Origin: Dinoroseobacter sp039192165
GTDB taxonomy: Bacteria; Pseudomonadota; Alphaproteobacteria; Rhodobacterales; Rhodobacteraceae
DNA length: 64,000 nt
Reading direction: 5' to 3'
Assembly: GCA_039192165.1 (NCBI GenBank)
Contig: JBCCXD010000004.1
Span: 1-64,000 of the forward strand
Shown here: positions 24,584-33,927 of the stretch, in pieces
Position numbering within the stretch: position 1 is the stretch's first letter
Layout of the letters: the number at the start of each line of letters is the position of its first letter
Program-made: the position numbers and the translations under genes
Notes under the pieces: model-generated
What the model was told of the DNA's origin: nothing
The model's input: the letters and a program-made list of their open reading frames with translations, nothing else
Databases searched by the model: none

Positions 24584-25898
24584 CGGTTACCCCCTTTTGA
24601 TCGGCCATCCACTTTCTCGCCGCGTCCAGTGCAGGCTTGCCGATATAGATGAGATCGGTCAATGCGTAGGCCCCACGGAAATCAAAGCGCTCGCTGTGAA
24701 CTCGGCCAGTCTTGCCCAGCGTTTCCCATGCGGTGGTAACCAGTGTTTTCAAGCCTTCGGGACCACAAAGATAGACCTGCGCATCATCTCGCATGTCGCG
24801 CATGATTTCGGTCAGGCGCGATGAAGTCAGAACGTCACCGTCGATATCACTCAGCACAATCAGATCGATCTGTGGAAGTCGGGCCGCATGCGCTTCGACA
24901 TCAGTAATCGGCCCTGCGGACTGGCGCGAACGAATGCAGAAAATCAGTGTAACCCGCGCATTTTCATCCGGCTCCATGGCCTCGAGGGCGGCCAAGAATG
25001 GAGTGATACCTACGCCGCCCGCGACCCAGAGCTGCTCCGTCCGCTTCGGCTTAATCTGAGGCAGAAACCGGCCCACCCCACGACTAAGGCGAAGCTGATC
25101 GCCCGGTGCCACACTCTTTACAAAGGCTTCTGTCCAGTCTCCGGCTGCGCGGATCACAAACCGACGCGATGTCGCGTCTCCGCCCGCAATGGTGAATGGG
25201 TGCGTTTCAGCGCGGGCGTGATTATGAGCAAGCGTTGCAAACTGACCCGGTCGAAATGCAGGCAGAGAGGCATCTGCTCGAAAGGTTACGTCGATGCCCC
25301 CGGAAAACGGGTGCGCCTGCTCGACTGTCACAAGACGTGTCGGCTCGATCTTGCGAAGCAGAGTCTGCCCCCAAGCGAAAAGACCGATCAACGTCACAAC
25401 AGCCATCAGCGTCCACGGCGCGACGCCAACGGCAAGTGGACTTGCCACAAAGAAGGTATGATAGGCCGCCAAGACGAAGATAGGACCCATGAGCATGTGG
25501 CTAGCTTTCCACAGGTGATAGGGTATGGCCCTTACCATCGCCGCAACCGTCAAAGTGATGAGACCCATGGCTGCATACCAGCCCACGCTTTCTCCGCTCT
25601 CAGCGAGCACAGGGACAACTCCCGCACCAAGAGACTCTGCGAGCCCCCAGTGTCCAAGTGCACCAGCCAAGGCAAAGAACCCGAGCCAACGATGTGCCGC
25701 ATATGACCTGTCCGGTCCTCCCATAATCCGGTCCACTATGCGCCAGCGAGCTGCCAGAATGAGAGAAATCGCCATAGACGACATAGAAAGAGCGCCTAGC
25801 CCCGCCGGTAGAATGTTTGCCATCGGCACAAATGGAGCAACGAAAGCGATGTGAGCCAGCACGAAGGCGATGGCTTTGAAAAAGGTGTGTCTCGACAT
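24564..25898 (-). CDS. Ferric-reductase-like transmembrane flavoprotein
   Basis: 444 aa from ATG 25898 (TTG 25910 is an in-frame alternative). Six membrane helices in the first 215 residues carry paired histidines for heme (AAHRWLGFFALAGALGHWGL; HLWKASHMLMGPIFVLAAYH). The cytosolic half has the FAD-binding motif HPFTIAG, preceded by a PGQFATL stretch, and the NAD(P) motif 'WVAGGVGITPFLAALEAM', ending CGPEGL as in ferredoxin-NADP reductase folds. It transfers electrons from NAD(P)H across the membrane via FAD and heme to an acceptor such as Fe(III), Cu(II) or quinone. It heads an operon with a two-component system; PepSY domains often accompany such reductases. Confidence 0.85.
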   Translation of the reverse strand: MSRHTFFKAIAFVLAHIAFVAPFVPMANILPAGLGALSMSSMAISLILAARWRIVDRIMGGPDRSYAAHRWLGFFALAGALGHWGLAESLGAGVVPVLAESGESVGWYAAMGLITLTVAAMVRAIPYHLWKASHMLMGPIFVLAAYHTFFVASPLAVGVAPWTLMAVVTLIGLFAWGQTLLRKIEPTRLVTVEQAHPFSGGIDVTFRADASLPAFRPGQFATLAHNHARAETHPFTIAGGDATSRRFVIRAAGDWTEAFVKSVAPGDQLRLSRGVGRFLPQIKPKRTEQLWVAGGVGITPFLAALEAMEPDENARVTLIFCIRSRQSAGPITDVEAHAARLPQIDLIVLSDIDGDVLTSSRLTEIMRDMRDDAQVYLCGPEGLKTLVTTAWETLGKTGRVHSERFDFRGAYALTDLIYIGKPALDAARKWMADQKGVTDAAAGT

Positions 25899-25947
25899 GG
25901 AAGGTTCCAATCGATGGGAAACAGAATGGGCGGTCTTGTGACAGTGA

Positions 25948-26157
25948 TCAGGCGGATTGTGCGGTCGCGGCCGGCGTTTCTGCAGGGTCGGCTTCGAATT
26001 CGTGCCGTGCCGAGGCCGTTACAGTACCGGCCGCAATCAGAGAAAGCCCAACAGTAAGGCCAACGATCATCAGGCCGAAGAAGGCGACGAACGGGACCAG
26101 TATCAAAGCCCCAAGGACGCCGAACATGGTAGCGAGGAGAGTTCTGAATTCAGTCAC
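25948..26157 (-). CDS. Small membrane protein upstream of the ferric-reductase-like gene
   Basis: 69 aa. A long hydrophobic stretch (LLATMFGVLGALILVPFVAF, continuing FGLMIVGLTVGLSLIAAG) forms two short helices or a hairpin, followed by an acidic Ala/Pro-rich tail. It ends 49 nt before the reductase start on the same strand and is probably the first gene of that operon. No family recognised; it may be a small assembly or sensing subunit. Confidence 0.55.
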   Translation of the reverse strand: MTEFRTLLATMFGVLGALILVPFVAFFGLMIVGLTVGLSLIAAGTVTASARHEFEADPAETPAATAQSA

Positions 26158-26339
26158 AGCATATCCTTTCGTTTCGACGAAATGGAGATGTGGTTTAATG
26201 CTGGATTCAGCCTGACTCGGAGATTACAAATTTGTCAGAAAGCGTTTACGGGCCGTGTTTGCAAATCTGTAAGTCCGCTGCGAAGTCAGTGCCAGAAAAG
26301 CGTCCCATGTAAGGACCTGTTTCAATCAGGAGCCATGCT

Positions 26340-27080
26340 GTGACACACCCTCAGCTTTCAATTATCATTATAACGCTTAACGAACAGAGCCGTTTGCCAC
26401 TTTTGCTGCACGATCTCGCTGGGCAAAGCTGGTCTGATTTCGAAATCATCCACGTCGATAGCCAAAGCGATGATCGAACGGTCGAAGTTTCAAAAATGTG
26501 GGCCTCACGTTTCAATGGGTATCGCATTATTCAGATGGGAGCGCGTGGCGTAAGCAAAGGCCGCAATACCGGCGCAACTGCAGCGCGCTCGGAAAGACTG
26601 CTGTTCCTGGATGCGGATACCCACTTGGATCCAACATTTCTTGAGAAATCCATGAGTGAGATTTCAGAAAGATCTTGTGATCTTGGTATTGTACCAATGT
26701 CCGCAGACGGACTTCCGCTCCGGTATCGACTTGGTTACGCCAGCTTCAACGCAGGCATATGGTTGACGTCTTTCTTCTTCCCAACAGCGATAGGCGCCTG
26801 CTTGTTTTCGACCCGGAGCCTGCACCGCGATGTCTCAGGTTTCGATCAGTCAATTAGTCTTTGCGAAGACTGCAACTACGCACTAAAGGTCTTCCGTCGG
26901 CGCGAATACAGACTTTCGGTCCTGAAAACCCGCTTCGGTTTTGACCCAAGAAGACTGGAGCAAGACGGGTTTGCATCGACGGGCTTTCTCTATCTCAAAG
27001 CTAATTTGCGACGCTTCTTGTTTGGGGAGTTGACCAAACAAGAGATACCTTACGCCTTTGGTCACTACTCCGAAGGATGA
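26340..27080 (+). CDS. GT2 glycosyltransferase
   Basis: 246 aa from GTG 26340, with AGGAG about 8 nt upstream. The GT-A core is LSIIIITLNEQSRLPLLLHD, IIHVDSQSDDRTVEV, 'SKGRNTGATAARSERLLFLD' with DADTHLD as the metal-binding motif, and 'GFDQSISLCEDCNYALKVFR' (catalytic ED). It resembles cytoplasmic family 2 enzymes making glycolipids. It is followed 5 nt later by a DedA-LssY membrane protein, so the two probably work together on a lipid-linked product. It is transcribed divergently from the reductase/two-component operon. Confidence 0.85.
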   Translation: MTHPQLSIIIITLNEQSRLPLLLHDLAGQSWSDFEIIHVDSQSDDRTVEVSKMWASRFNGYRIIQMGARGVSKGRNTGATAARSERLLFLDADTHLDPTFLEKSMSEISERSCDLGIVPMSADGLPLRYRLGYASFNAGIWLTSFFFPTAIGACLFSTRSLHRDVSGFDQSISLCEDCNYALKVFRRREYRLSVLKTRFGFDPRRLEQDGFASTGFLYLKANLRRFLFGELTKQEIPYAFGHYSEG

Positions 27081-27084
27081 TCCG

Positions 27085-28449
27085 ATGCCAGAGTATCTCG
27101 ACGCATTGGACGGGCCCTTCTCGGTTGCAATTCTAGCCTCGATTGCCTTTTTCGACGCTGTCATAGGCGTAAATATAGTTGTTGTTGGAGAGGCAGCGTT
27201 CTTAGCGGCAGGCGTTCTTTTGTCGGCCAGTGGATCCGTCGTTCCGGTTGCGATCGTGCTCATTGCGGCTTGGGCGGGTGACATGACCAGTTTTTTTCTC
27301 GGGCGCCGCTTTGGTTCTCGCTTGGTACTACGGTTTCTCAGGCCTTTGAAGCGTCGGCGCATCTGGCGAAAGGCGAAGGTAGCACTCAATTCCCGAGGCG
27401 CTGGCTTTGTGGTTGTCTCCCGGCTCCTTGGTCCCGTTGCATGGGTAACCCCTTTTCTTGCAGGTACGATGGGAATGAAAGCGCGAGTGTTTGCCCCTGC
27501 GGCGGCGTTGGGTGTGGCGGTTGGGGCTGGTCTTTTCGTTTTTTACGGTGCAATCGGCGGACAGCTCTTCCACGGTGTCTGGCCATTTATCCGCGATCAT
27601 TTGGCAACGATTGGACTGAGTGCCACGATCGGTGGTGCGGGTTTTTTGGTTTGGCGCCGTAGCAAAAGCTCCATCTGGAAAAAAACACTCAAAGTCAGTG
27701 GGCTGTCGTCGATTATCTTTCTGGCATCGAACTTCGTCTACTTCTTTGTGGTAGACACGCACGTGGCGCGTGCGGCCTCGGAACGTCCCTTTACAGACTT
27801 CTGTAAAGCCATAGACGGTCCGTTGCAGGTCAGCGCGGGCGAAACAGGGCTTCATCTTCCCCAGCCGATCAACATCATTTTGTTCTCCGAGCAATCGGCG
27901 ACAGATTTAATGACGACTTTGGGGTGGCATCGGAACTTGACCTTTACGCATGACCAGATTGGATTTGGCACCTACTTGCGATCACTCCTCGAAATGACGC
28001 CGCCAATTTCTGAACTTTATTTTAAGGGAATCCCGGCAGACAGCGCGTTCCAAATGCCAGGCACACTCAGAATGCGGGAGCATATTCGTTGGTGGGACCT
28101 AAGCGAAGGTGTGCATTTTGGCGCAATTAGTCGAACCGATGAAATCGCCGTCAAATACTACGGCCACTTGCCAACTATCCTTCATGACATCGCGCCCAAC
28201 GTAGATGCGTCACGGCAATTGATGGCGGAGCAGATAACACGCAACACTGGCTATTCTGTTCTAAGTGTCAGCCCAATCGCCGAAAGCGTGCCCGAAGGCG
28301 CAACGTCCGACTACGAAACTGACGGCGGTGTTTTGATCGTCACACAAAACGGTGTCGCGTTACCGAGCAGAGCATTGGGCTGTATCAAAACTGTTTCACA
28401 GCAGCCGCGTGATGGGCGATCGAAAAACATCGCGCAATCGAAACCATGA
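27085..28449 (+). CDS. DedA-family membrane protein fused to LssY-type C-terminal domain
   Basis: 454 aa from ATG 27085, with GAAGGA before it. Residues about 1-165 are a DedA/SNARE-associated domain (GEAAFLAAGVLL, AAWAGDMTSFFLGRRFG and the re-entrant loop motif SRLLGPVAWVTPFLAG). A membrane helix follows near 205 and then a periplasmic LssY_C-type domain (about 220-440; PINIILFSEQSATDLMTTLG, WWDLSEGVHFGAISRTDE). DedA proteins act as lipid-carrier flippases (e.g. undecaprenyl phosphate). Coupling to a GT2 suggests recycling or export of a lipid-linked sugar. The gene ends with a basic tail. Downstream 28450-28890 has only repeat type B. Confidence 0.8.
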   Translation: MPEYLDALDGPFSVAILASIAFFDAVIGVNIVVVGEAAFLAAGVLLSASGSVVPVAIVLIAAWAGDMTSFFLGRRFGSRLVLRFLRPLKRRRIWRKAKVALNSRGAGFVVVSRLLGPVAWVTPFLAGTMGMKARVFAPAAALGVAVGAGLFVFYGAIGGQLFHGVWPFIRDHLATIGLSATIGGAGFLVWRRSKSSIWKKTLKVSGLSSIIFLASNFVYFFVVDTHVARAASERPFTDFCKAIDGPLQVSAGETGLHLPQPINIILFSEQSATDLMTTLGWHRNLTFTHDQIGFGTYLRSLLEMTPPISELYFKGIPADSAFQMPGTLRMREHIRWWDLSEGVHFGAISRTDEIAVKYYGHLPTILHDIAPNVDASRQLMAEQITRNTGYSVLSVSPIAESVPEGATSDYETDGGVLIVTQNGVALPSRALGCIKTVSQQPRDGRSKNIAQSKP

Positions 28450-28529
28450 CTGTTGCAGACCGACAAAGTCTCATTTTTTCAAATGCCTAAGGTGCTGTAT
28501 CACGGCTCTTTAGCGTCAGCTTTTCGCTC

Positions 28530-28617
28530 AAAGCAGTCACCTGACGGTTCCTGTCAGTTTCTCTCGCGCCTCAGACCGCAGGAATGACTGCTGAGCGGAC
28601 ATTGCGGTCATCACAAG
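28530..28617. repeat. Dispersed repeat type B, copy 2
   Basis: It begins AAAGCAGTCACCTGACGGTT followed by CCTGTCAGTTTCTCTCGCG and ends with TGAGCGGACATTGCGG. It is near-identical over its first 39 bases to 17545-17583. No gene lies in 28450-28890. Confidence 0.6.
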
Positions 28618-28890
28618 CTGCAGCCGTTGTGTGCCAAAAGCCTAATGGCGCCAAGGCCGTCGGATATATTTGCACCCATACCACCGATGGGGACACCTAG
28701 GCGCGGAAGATGCGTCTACCTCCCAGAAGGATCACTATTCCTCCCTTCGGCTCGCTTGCGGGAAACGGAAAATTCCAGAAGAGCGAACCGCTATAACTTT
28801 GAGGCTGCGGAGCACAATTTGCAGATGCGAAGCAAACCTCAATTAAGTTAAAAGCACGGGTGCAAATGATGTGAGGTCTTCAGAAATCCG

Positions 28891-30102
28891 ATGGAGTATT
28901 TTTCTGTAAACCCCGAGCGTTTCTTTTCGGACCTGCACACCCTGCGCGGTTTCGGAAAGTGCGGGAACGGGGTGCAACGTCGGGCTTTTTCTGAGGCTGA
29001 TATTGCCGCGCGCGATTGGCTGGCGGGTCGTATGTCGGCAGCTGGATTGAAAACGCGGATCGATCCGGTTGGCAATGTTTTTGGGCTAACGGACGGCGCG
29101 TCTCTGCTTCTAGGCTCCCACTCAGATACTCAGCCGGAAGGCGGTTGGCTTGATGGCGCTCTGGGCGTCATTGCAGCTCTTGAAGTTGCCCGCGCGAGTG
29201 CGGAACAAGGTGGACCGCCAATCTCTGTTGTGAGCTTTCAGGACGAGGAAGGGAAATTCGGTGCGCTTACCGGTAGTTCCATTTGGTCCGGGAAACTCTC
29301 TCTGCGGGAGGCCGACAAATTAATCTCCGCCGACGGTGCGAGCTTTGCGGATGAGCGCGCAAAACTGGGCGACCGAGTTGGCGGTTTTATTGAGCCAGCC
29401 CGCTTCGCAGGCTTTCTTGAAATGCATATCGAGCAGGGCCCCGTGCTCGATGAAGCGCAGGAAGCGATTGGCGTGGTGACGAGCATAGTTGGATTGCGCC
29501 AACTGCAGATTACTGTCGAAGGCCAGCAGAACCATGCTGGCACGACGCCGATGGCTTTGCGTCGTGATGCGTTTATGGCGGCGGCGCACTTCGCAATGTT
29601 ATTGGAGGACCGTTTTGCAAATGTCGTCACTCCTAGGACCGTCTGGACTATCGGCCATGTCCGCGTCGAGCCAAACGCGCCTTCCATCGTACCGGGCCGC
29701 GCCATCTTTACATTGCAGTGGCGTGATCCCGACTTTGACCGCCTCGAACGCATTGAAAAGGTCATCGTCGAGACGTTGCGGGATGCTGCGACAGAAACAG
29801 GCTGCACTTTCCGGTCTGAGCGTCTCAGGAAGGATCTGGTCCCGATGCCGATGGATACGAGGCTTGAAGAAGCCTGCGCAGAAGCAGCAGAGAAAGTGGC
29901 GCCCGGGCGGTGGCGAAGAATGCCTTCGGGCGCCTTGCACGACGCGTCTAATGTCTCTGCGCTGATGCCCGTCGGGATGTTGTTTGTCCCCTCGATCAAC
30001 GGTATCTCGCATTCCTTCGAGGAAGACACCACGGAAGTGGACCTTGTGACCGGCCTTAACGTGCTTGCCGAAGCCGCGATGAGGCTCTCCAGCTCAGCTT
30101 AA
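28891..30102 (+). CDS. M20-family Zn-dependent amidohydrolase (hydantoinase/carbamoylase type)
   Basis: 403 aa. Metal-binding motifs of the HyuC/AllC branch are present: SHSDTQPEGGWLDGALGVIA, QDEEGKFGALTGS, MHIEQGPVLD, the dimerisation/substrate segment 'VEGQQNHAGTTPM', and the C-terminal HDASNVS. Enzymes of this branch hydrolyse N-carbamoyl amino acids, allantoate or ureidoglycine-like compounds; the exact substrate cannot be told. It converges with the M20 peptidase gene at 30099, their stop codons sharing the palindrome TTAA (30099-30102). Part of the amide/peptide catabolic region. Confidence 0.88.
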   Translation: MEYFSVNPERFFSDLHTLRGFGKCGNGVQRRAFSEADIAARDWLAGRMSAAGLKTRIDPVGNVFGLTDGASLLLGSHSDTQPEGGWLDGALGVIAALEVARASAEQGGPPISVVSFQDEEGKFGALTGSSIWSGKLSLREADKLISADGASFADERAKLGDRVGGFIEPARFAGFLEMHIEQGPVLDEAQEAIGVVTSIVGLRQLQITVEGQQNHAGTTPMALRRDAFMAAAHFAMLLEDRFANVVTPRTVWTIGHVRVEPNAPSIVPGRAIFTLQWRDPDFDRLERIEKVIVETLRDAATETGCTFRSERLRKDLVPMPMDTRLEEACAEAAEKVAPGRWRRMPSGALHDASNVSALMPVGMLFVPSINGISHSFEEDTTEVDLVTGLNVLAEAAMRLSSSA

Positions 30103-31484
30103 TTCGGACGAGCTTTCTCCCCGATGTCCCAAAACAGACCCGTCATCAGGCGCAGCGCATCGCGCGATATTGACTTGAGAACATGCTCGTTCGGCGCGTG
30201 TTGCGAACATCCGCGATAGGAGTGTGGCACCCAGACGGTTGGAAGACCCAGAACCTCCGAGAAGACCTCGTTCGGCAAAGACCCCGCAAGGTTTGGAAGA
30301 ATATGCGGTGACTTGCCGGTGGTTTCCTCAAGCGAGCGCGCGACGAATTTCGCCCATGGATGATCGGGCGATAGTCGAGTGGCGTTAAAAAACCCCCTCG
30401 CGTGCGGAACGATTTTCACAGACTGAAATCCGTGCGCATCAAGATGGCGCCGAAGCGCGGGCAGGATGTCGGCTTGATCTGTGCCGACAACATAACGCAG
30501 TTGGCAGGCTGCTTTGGCATGGGCTGAAATCGCATTGACGGGGGCCTCAGGTACCCCGCTTTTCATCGCCAGAACCGAGAAACTGTTCCAACCATAGACC
30601 CGTTCCGCCAGCGTCAGGCTTTCCTCGCCCCAGTCCTTGTCGACCACCGGGCCGTCGCCGCCTTCAACAGGCAAATCACGGAGCGCGTTGCGCACATCAT
30701 CTGTCAGGCTCGTCGGCCGCCATTCCGGAACGCGTATCTGCCCACGCGCATCGGTGATGGTGGACAAGGCTTGCGCGAGGATCATCGCCGGGTCCGCGAG
30801 CAACCCGCCCCAGTTTCCGGAGTGGTGGGCGCCGTCGCGCAAATCAAGGATCAGATCAAAGGAAACACCCCCTCTGGCACCCATGAACATAGTCGGTGTG
30901 TCGGGTTGAAGGCGCGGCCCGTCCGAGGCAATCAGGACATCCGCCGCTAGGTCATCCTTGTGGGCTTCGCAAAATGCCGAGAGCCCGGGAGACCCCATTT
31001 CCTCGCCCATTTCGAGAATGACGCGGCAGTTGAACCCGAGCGATCCACGGGTCTGCAAAACCGCGCTCAAAGCCGCCATGTTGATCAGGTGCTGACTTTT
31101 GTTGTCGGCGGTTCCGCGCCCGTAGAGCCTGCCGTTCTCTTCCACCAGGCGGAAGGGATGCAAGCCGTCGCGCCACTGATCGGTTTGCGCCCGAATAACG
31201 TCCCCATGCCCGTAGGACAGAACAGTTGGAAGACCGTCCTCGTCGATACGTTCGGCAACCAGAAATGGCCCCGCATTCTCCGCAGGGTTTGGGTGGATCT
31301 TGCAAGTGAACCCCATCTCGCGAAAACGGGGCGCCATTGCCTTTTCCAAATACCGGGGCAGCTCGGCTGATTTTGAAGGCTCTTGGCTTTCCGTTTCGTA
31401 GGCTACGAGGTCTGCAAGCCCTTGGGCAAAAAGGCCGGTGTCAAAGAAGGTTTCAGCGCTTTCAATAGCGGATGTTCTTGTCAT
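30099..31484 (-). CDS. M20-family metallopeptidase/dipeptidase
   Basis: 461 aa from ATG 31484, 10 nt after the AbgB-like stop; longer in-frame starts would overlap that gene deeply. Motifs: SYGHGDVIRAQTDQWRDGLH (first metal ligands), GRGTADNKSQHLIN (bridging Asp), EMGEEMGSPGL (catalytic Glu), 'FMGARGGVSFDLIL' start of the dimerisation domain, and VPHSYRGCSQHAPNEHV with the last His. It resembles M20 dipeptidases acting on small peptides or N-acyl amino acids. It is last of the same-strand run from dppA. Confidence 0.88.
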   Translation of the reverse strand: MTRTSAIESAETFFDTGLFAQGLADLVAYETESQEPSKSAELPRYLEKAMAPRFREMGFTCKIHPNPAENAGPFLVAERIDEDGLPTVLSYGHGDVIRAQTDQWRDGLHPFRLVEENGRLYGRGTADNKSQHLINMAALSAVLQTRGSLGFNCRVILEMGEEMGSPGLSAFCEAHKDDLAADVLIASDGPRLQPDTPTMFMGARGGVSFDLILDLRDGAHHSGNWGGLLADPAMILAQALSTITDARGQIRVPEWRPTSLTDDVRNALRDLPVEGGDGPVVDKDWGEESLTLAERVYGWNSFSVLAMKSGVPEAPVNAISAHAKAACQLRYVVGTDQADILPALRRHLDAHGFQSVKIVPHARGFFNATRLSPDHPWAKFVARSLEETTGKSPHILPNLAGSLPNEVFSEVLGLPTVWVPHSYRGCSQHAPNEHVLKSISRDALRLMTGLFWDIGEKARPN

Positions 31485-31494
31485 GATTTGCACA

Positions 31495-32901
31495 TCAGAT
31501 CGGAGGGCGCACGTCATCCGGGATCGGACACTTGTAGGGCGTGTGGTCGAGCTGGTCCTCATGGGTTTGCTTGGCGGCAGCTATCAGGGCGTCCTGCTCA
31601 ACCAATCGGCACGCGGTCGCGGCCATAACCTTCGCCGCATAGACCAAGCCCTTATGCGCGGCCGGCGCTTTACCCTGCGCAACAGTCTGCCAGGTATGAA
31701 AGGGCGTACCGATCGCACAGGTGGCAACCCGCGCCTGAACCGTGGGGACTGCCCAGCTTACGTCTCCTACGTCGGTTGAGCCTTCGCCACCATCGCTATG
31801 GCGGTCGAGCGGGGCAATGAAATCGCAAAGCACCAACCCTTTCTGAGGCTTGGCGCCGATCCGTTTGAACGTTGTGTCGATGTGCGCATCCTTGAGCGTG
31901 GCCTGAATGTCACGAGCGAACGCCGCGTCCTCGCTGTCAAACGGAACCGGCCCCAGTTTTTCCAACTCACTTTGCATCGCTTCCTCTAGAGGCCGGTTTC
32001 CGAGAAGGTTCGACACCCCAGAGAACACCTGGCTAGTGACCTCGGTTTCAGTCATCAAAGCAGCGCCTTCCGCAATCTTGCGCACACGGGCAATCAAATC
32101 GTTCAGTTCCGGCAGTGAGCCTGCGCGTACCAATTGGCGAACGGTTGCCTTTGCCTGAACCACGTTGGGCGCCATGCCTCCAGCGTCGAGATACGCGTAA
32201 TGAACGCGTGCATTGTCGGGCATATGTTCGCGCAGATAGTTCACGCCGACGTTCATCAACTCCACCGCATCGAGCGCCGAGCGACCCAGTTCCGGGGCAC
32301 CGGCGGCATGAGCCGCCTTGCCATGGAACGTGAAATCAATCCGGGTGTTTGCGAGAGAGCGGGCCTCGTTCACACCGGTAAAAGTCGCCGGATGCCAGGA
32401 AATGGCGGCATCGACATCATCAAACAACCCCTCACGCACCATGTAGGTCTTCGCGGCCCCACCTTCCTCGGCCGGGCACCCGTAGTACCGAACGCGCCCC
32501 TTGATGCCGTTTTCCGCCAACCAGTCCTTGACCGCAGTAGCCGCTAGGAGTGCAGCCGCGCCCAGAAGGTTATGTCCGCAGCCATGGCCGTTGCCGCCGT
32601 CTTCGAGCGGGGTGTGCTCTGCGACACCTGGGGCCTGACTTAGGTAGGGCAGCGCATCAAACTCACCCAGGATCGCAATGACAGGGCCCTCGTCACCCGC
32701 CTCACCGACCACCGCAGTTGGGATGCCTGCAGCATTCTCAGTCACCTTGAAGCCCTGAGCCTCGAGCATGCGGGTATGCTCCGCGACCGACCGGACCTCC
32801 TTATAAAGGGTCTCGGGGGTATCAAACACGCGATCTGACAAGTCTACAAACTCAGCACGATGGCGGTCGACATGGTCCCAGATTGGGTCAGCGTTCTTCA
32901 C
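31495..32901 (-). CDS. AbgB-like M20 amidohydrolase
   Basis: 468 aa. ILGEFDALPYLSQAPG, 'GNGHGCGHNLLGAAALLAA', YYGCPAEEGGAAKTYM (catalytic Glu pair) and NTRIDFTFHGKAAHAAGAPE match the AbgB (p-aminobenzoyl-glutamate hydrolase subunit B)/amidohydrolase branch of M20. No AbgA partner is adjacent, so a homo-oligomer or different amide is likely. It lies 22 nt downstream of the second ABC ATPase, presumably using the same substrates the transporter brings in. Confidence 0.87.
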   Translation of the reverse strand: MKNADPIWDHVDRHRAEFVDLSDRVFDTPETLYKEVRSVAEHTRMLEAQGFKVTENAAGIPTAVVGEAGDEGPVIAILGEFDALPYLSQAPGVAEHTPLEDGGNGHGCGHNLLGAAALLAATAVKDWLAENGIKGRVRYYGCPAEEGGAAKTYMVREGLFDDVDAAISWHPATFTGVNEARSLANTRIDFTFHGKAAHAAGAPELGRSALDAVELMNVGVNYLREHMPDNARVHYAYLDAGGMAPNVVQAKATVRQLVRAGSLPELNDLIARVRKIAEGAALMTETEVTSQVFSGVSNLLGNRPLEEAMQSELEKLGPVPFDSEDAAFARDIQATLKDAHIDTTFKRIGAKPQKGLVLCDFIAPLDRHSDGGEGSTDVGDVSWAVPTVQARVATCAIGTPFHTWQTVAQGKAPAAHKGLVYAAKVMAATACRLVEQDALIAAAKQTHEDQLDHTPYKCPIPDDVRPPI

Positions 32902-32922
32902 GGGTATCTCCAGACATTTGTC

Positions 32923-33927
32923 TCAAACAGTTTCGGTGTGTTCCAGAAGGCAGGCTGTCTCGCGCCCGCCTCGCCCGGCTTTCAGTTCGGGAACAATGGC
33001 GCGGCATTCGGCTGTCGCGGCCGGACAACGGGGGTGGAAAGTGCATCCGGTCGGCGGGTCGAGCGGCGAAGGGATCTCACCCTTTATCGGGGCGAACTCT
33101 CGGCGGCGCTGGTCGAGGCGGGGCGCCTCCGCCAGAAGCGCCTTCGTGTAAGGGTGCCTTGGGTCGGAGAAGATCTCTTCCGTCGAAGCACTTTCGACGA
33201 TCCGCCCCAGATACATGATCGCCACGCGGTCCGCGATATGCTCAACGACGCTCAGGTCGTGGCTGATGAACAAGTACGTCAGCCCAAGTTCCTCGCGAAG
33301 ATCCATGAAGAGGTTGATCACCTGCGCCTGGATGGACACGTCGAGCGCCGCGATGGCTTCGTCGCAGACAAGGAACTTCGGTTTCACGGCCAGGGCACGG
33401 GCAATGCCGATCCTTTGCCGCTGACCTCCGGAGAACTGGTGCGCGTAGCGCCGCTTAAGTGACGGGTCCAGCCCGACTTTTCGCATCACGTCATCCACGT
33501 AGTCCGGAAGCTCGGTCTTCGTGACAACCCCGTGCGCCCGAGGCGCTTCGCCGATGATGTCCTCGACACGCATGCGCGGGTTCAGGCTTGCGAACGGATC
33601 CTGAAAGATCATCTGAATAGCAAGCGTCGCGGCTTTCTTTTCTGCACCTTTTAGAGTGGCGATGTCCCGGCCCTGGTAAATAACCTGGCCGTCGCTTGCT
33701 GCGTGGATGCCGGCAACCACGCGCCCGAGTGTGGACTTGCCGCAGCCTGACTCGCCGACAAGCCCCAGCACTTCGCCCGGTTGGACCGACAGGTTGACGC
33801 TTTCGACGGCATGCACGGTTTCTTCGCGGATGTTCGCGCCAAGGCGTTGCGCGATCTTACCCGCTACATCGAGCCGTTTAGTAAAACGTTTCGAGACGCG
33901 GCGGATTTCAACCAATGGCTCCATCAT
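32923..33927 (-). CDS. dppF: Dipeptide/oligopeptide ABC transporter ATP-binding protein (DppF-like)
   Basis: 334 aa from ATG 33927, which overlaps the stop of the preceding ATPase gene (ATGA). Walker A GLVGESGCGKSTLG, signature HQFSGGQRQRIGIARALA, Walker B KFLVCDEAIAALD, H-loop FISHDLSVVEH, and a C-terminal oligo_HPY region with a conserved Cys (TGCTFHPRCP) as in DppF/OppF, where it may hold an FeS cluster. It powers uptake with the DppD-like ATPase. The gene symbol is by family analogy only. Confidence 0.88.
   Translation of the reverse strand: MMEPLVEIRRVSKRFTKRLDVAGKIAQRLGANIREETVHAVESVNLSVQPGEVLGLVGESGCGKSTLGRVVAGIHAASDGQVIYQGRDIATLKGAEKKAATLAIQMIFQDPFASLNPRMRVEDIIGEAPRAHGVVTKTELPDYVDDVMRKVGLDPSLKRRYAHQFSGGQRQRIGIARALAVKPKFLVCDEAIAALDVSIQAQVINLFMDLREELGLTYLFISHDLSVVEHIADRVAIMYLGRIVESASTEEIFSDPRHPYTKALLAEAPRLDQRRREFAPIKGEIPSPLDPPTGCTFHPRCPAATAECRAIVPELKAGRGGRETACLLEHTETV

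Noticed and set aside
24888..25706. A 272-codon plus-strand frame
   Set aside because: Antisense to the ferric-reductase-like gene and without protein-like features.
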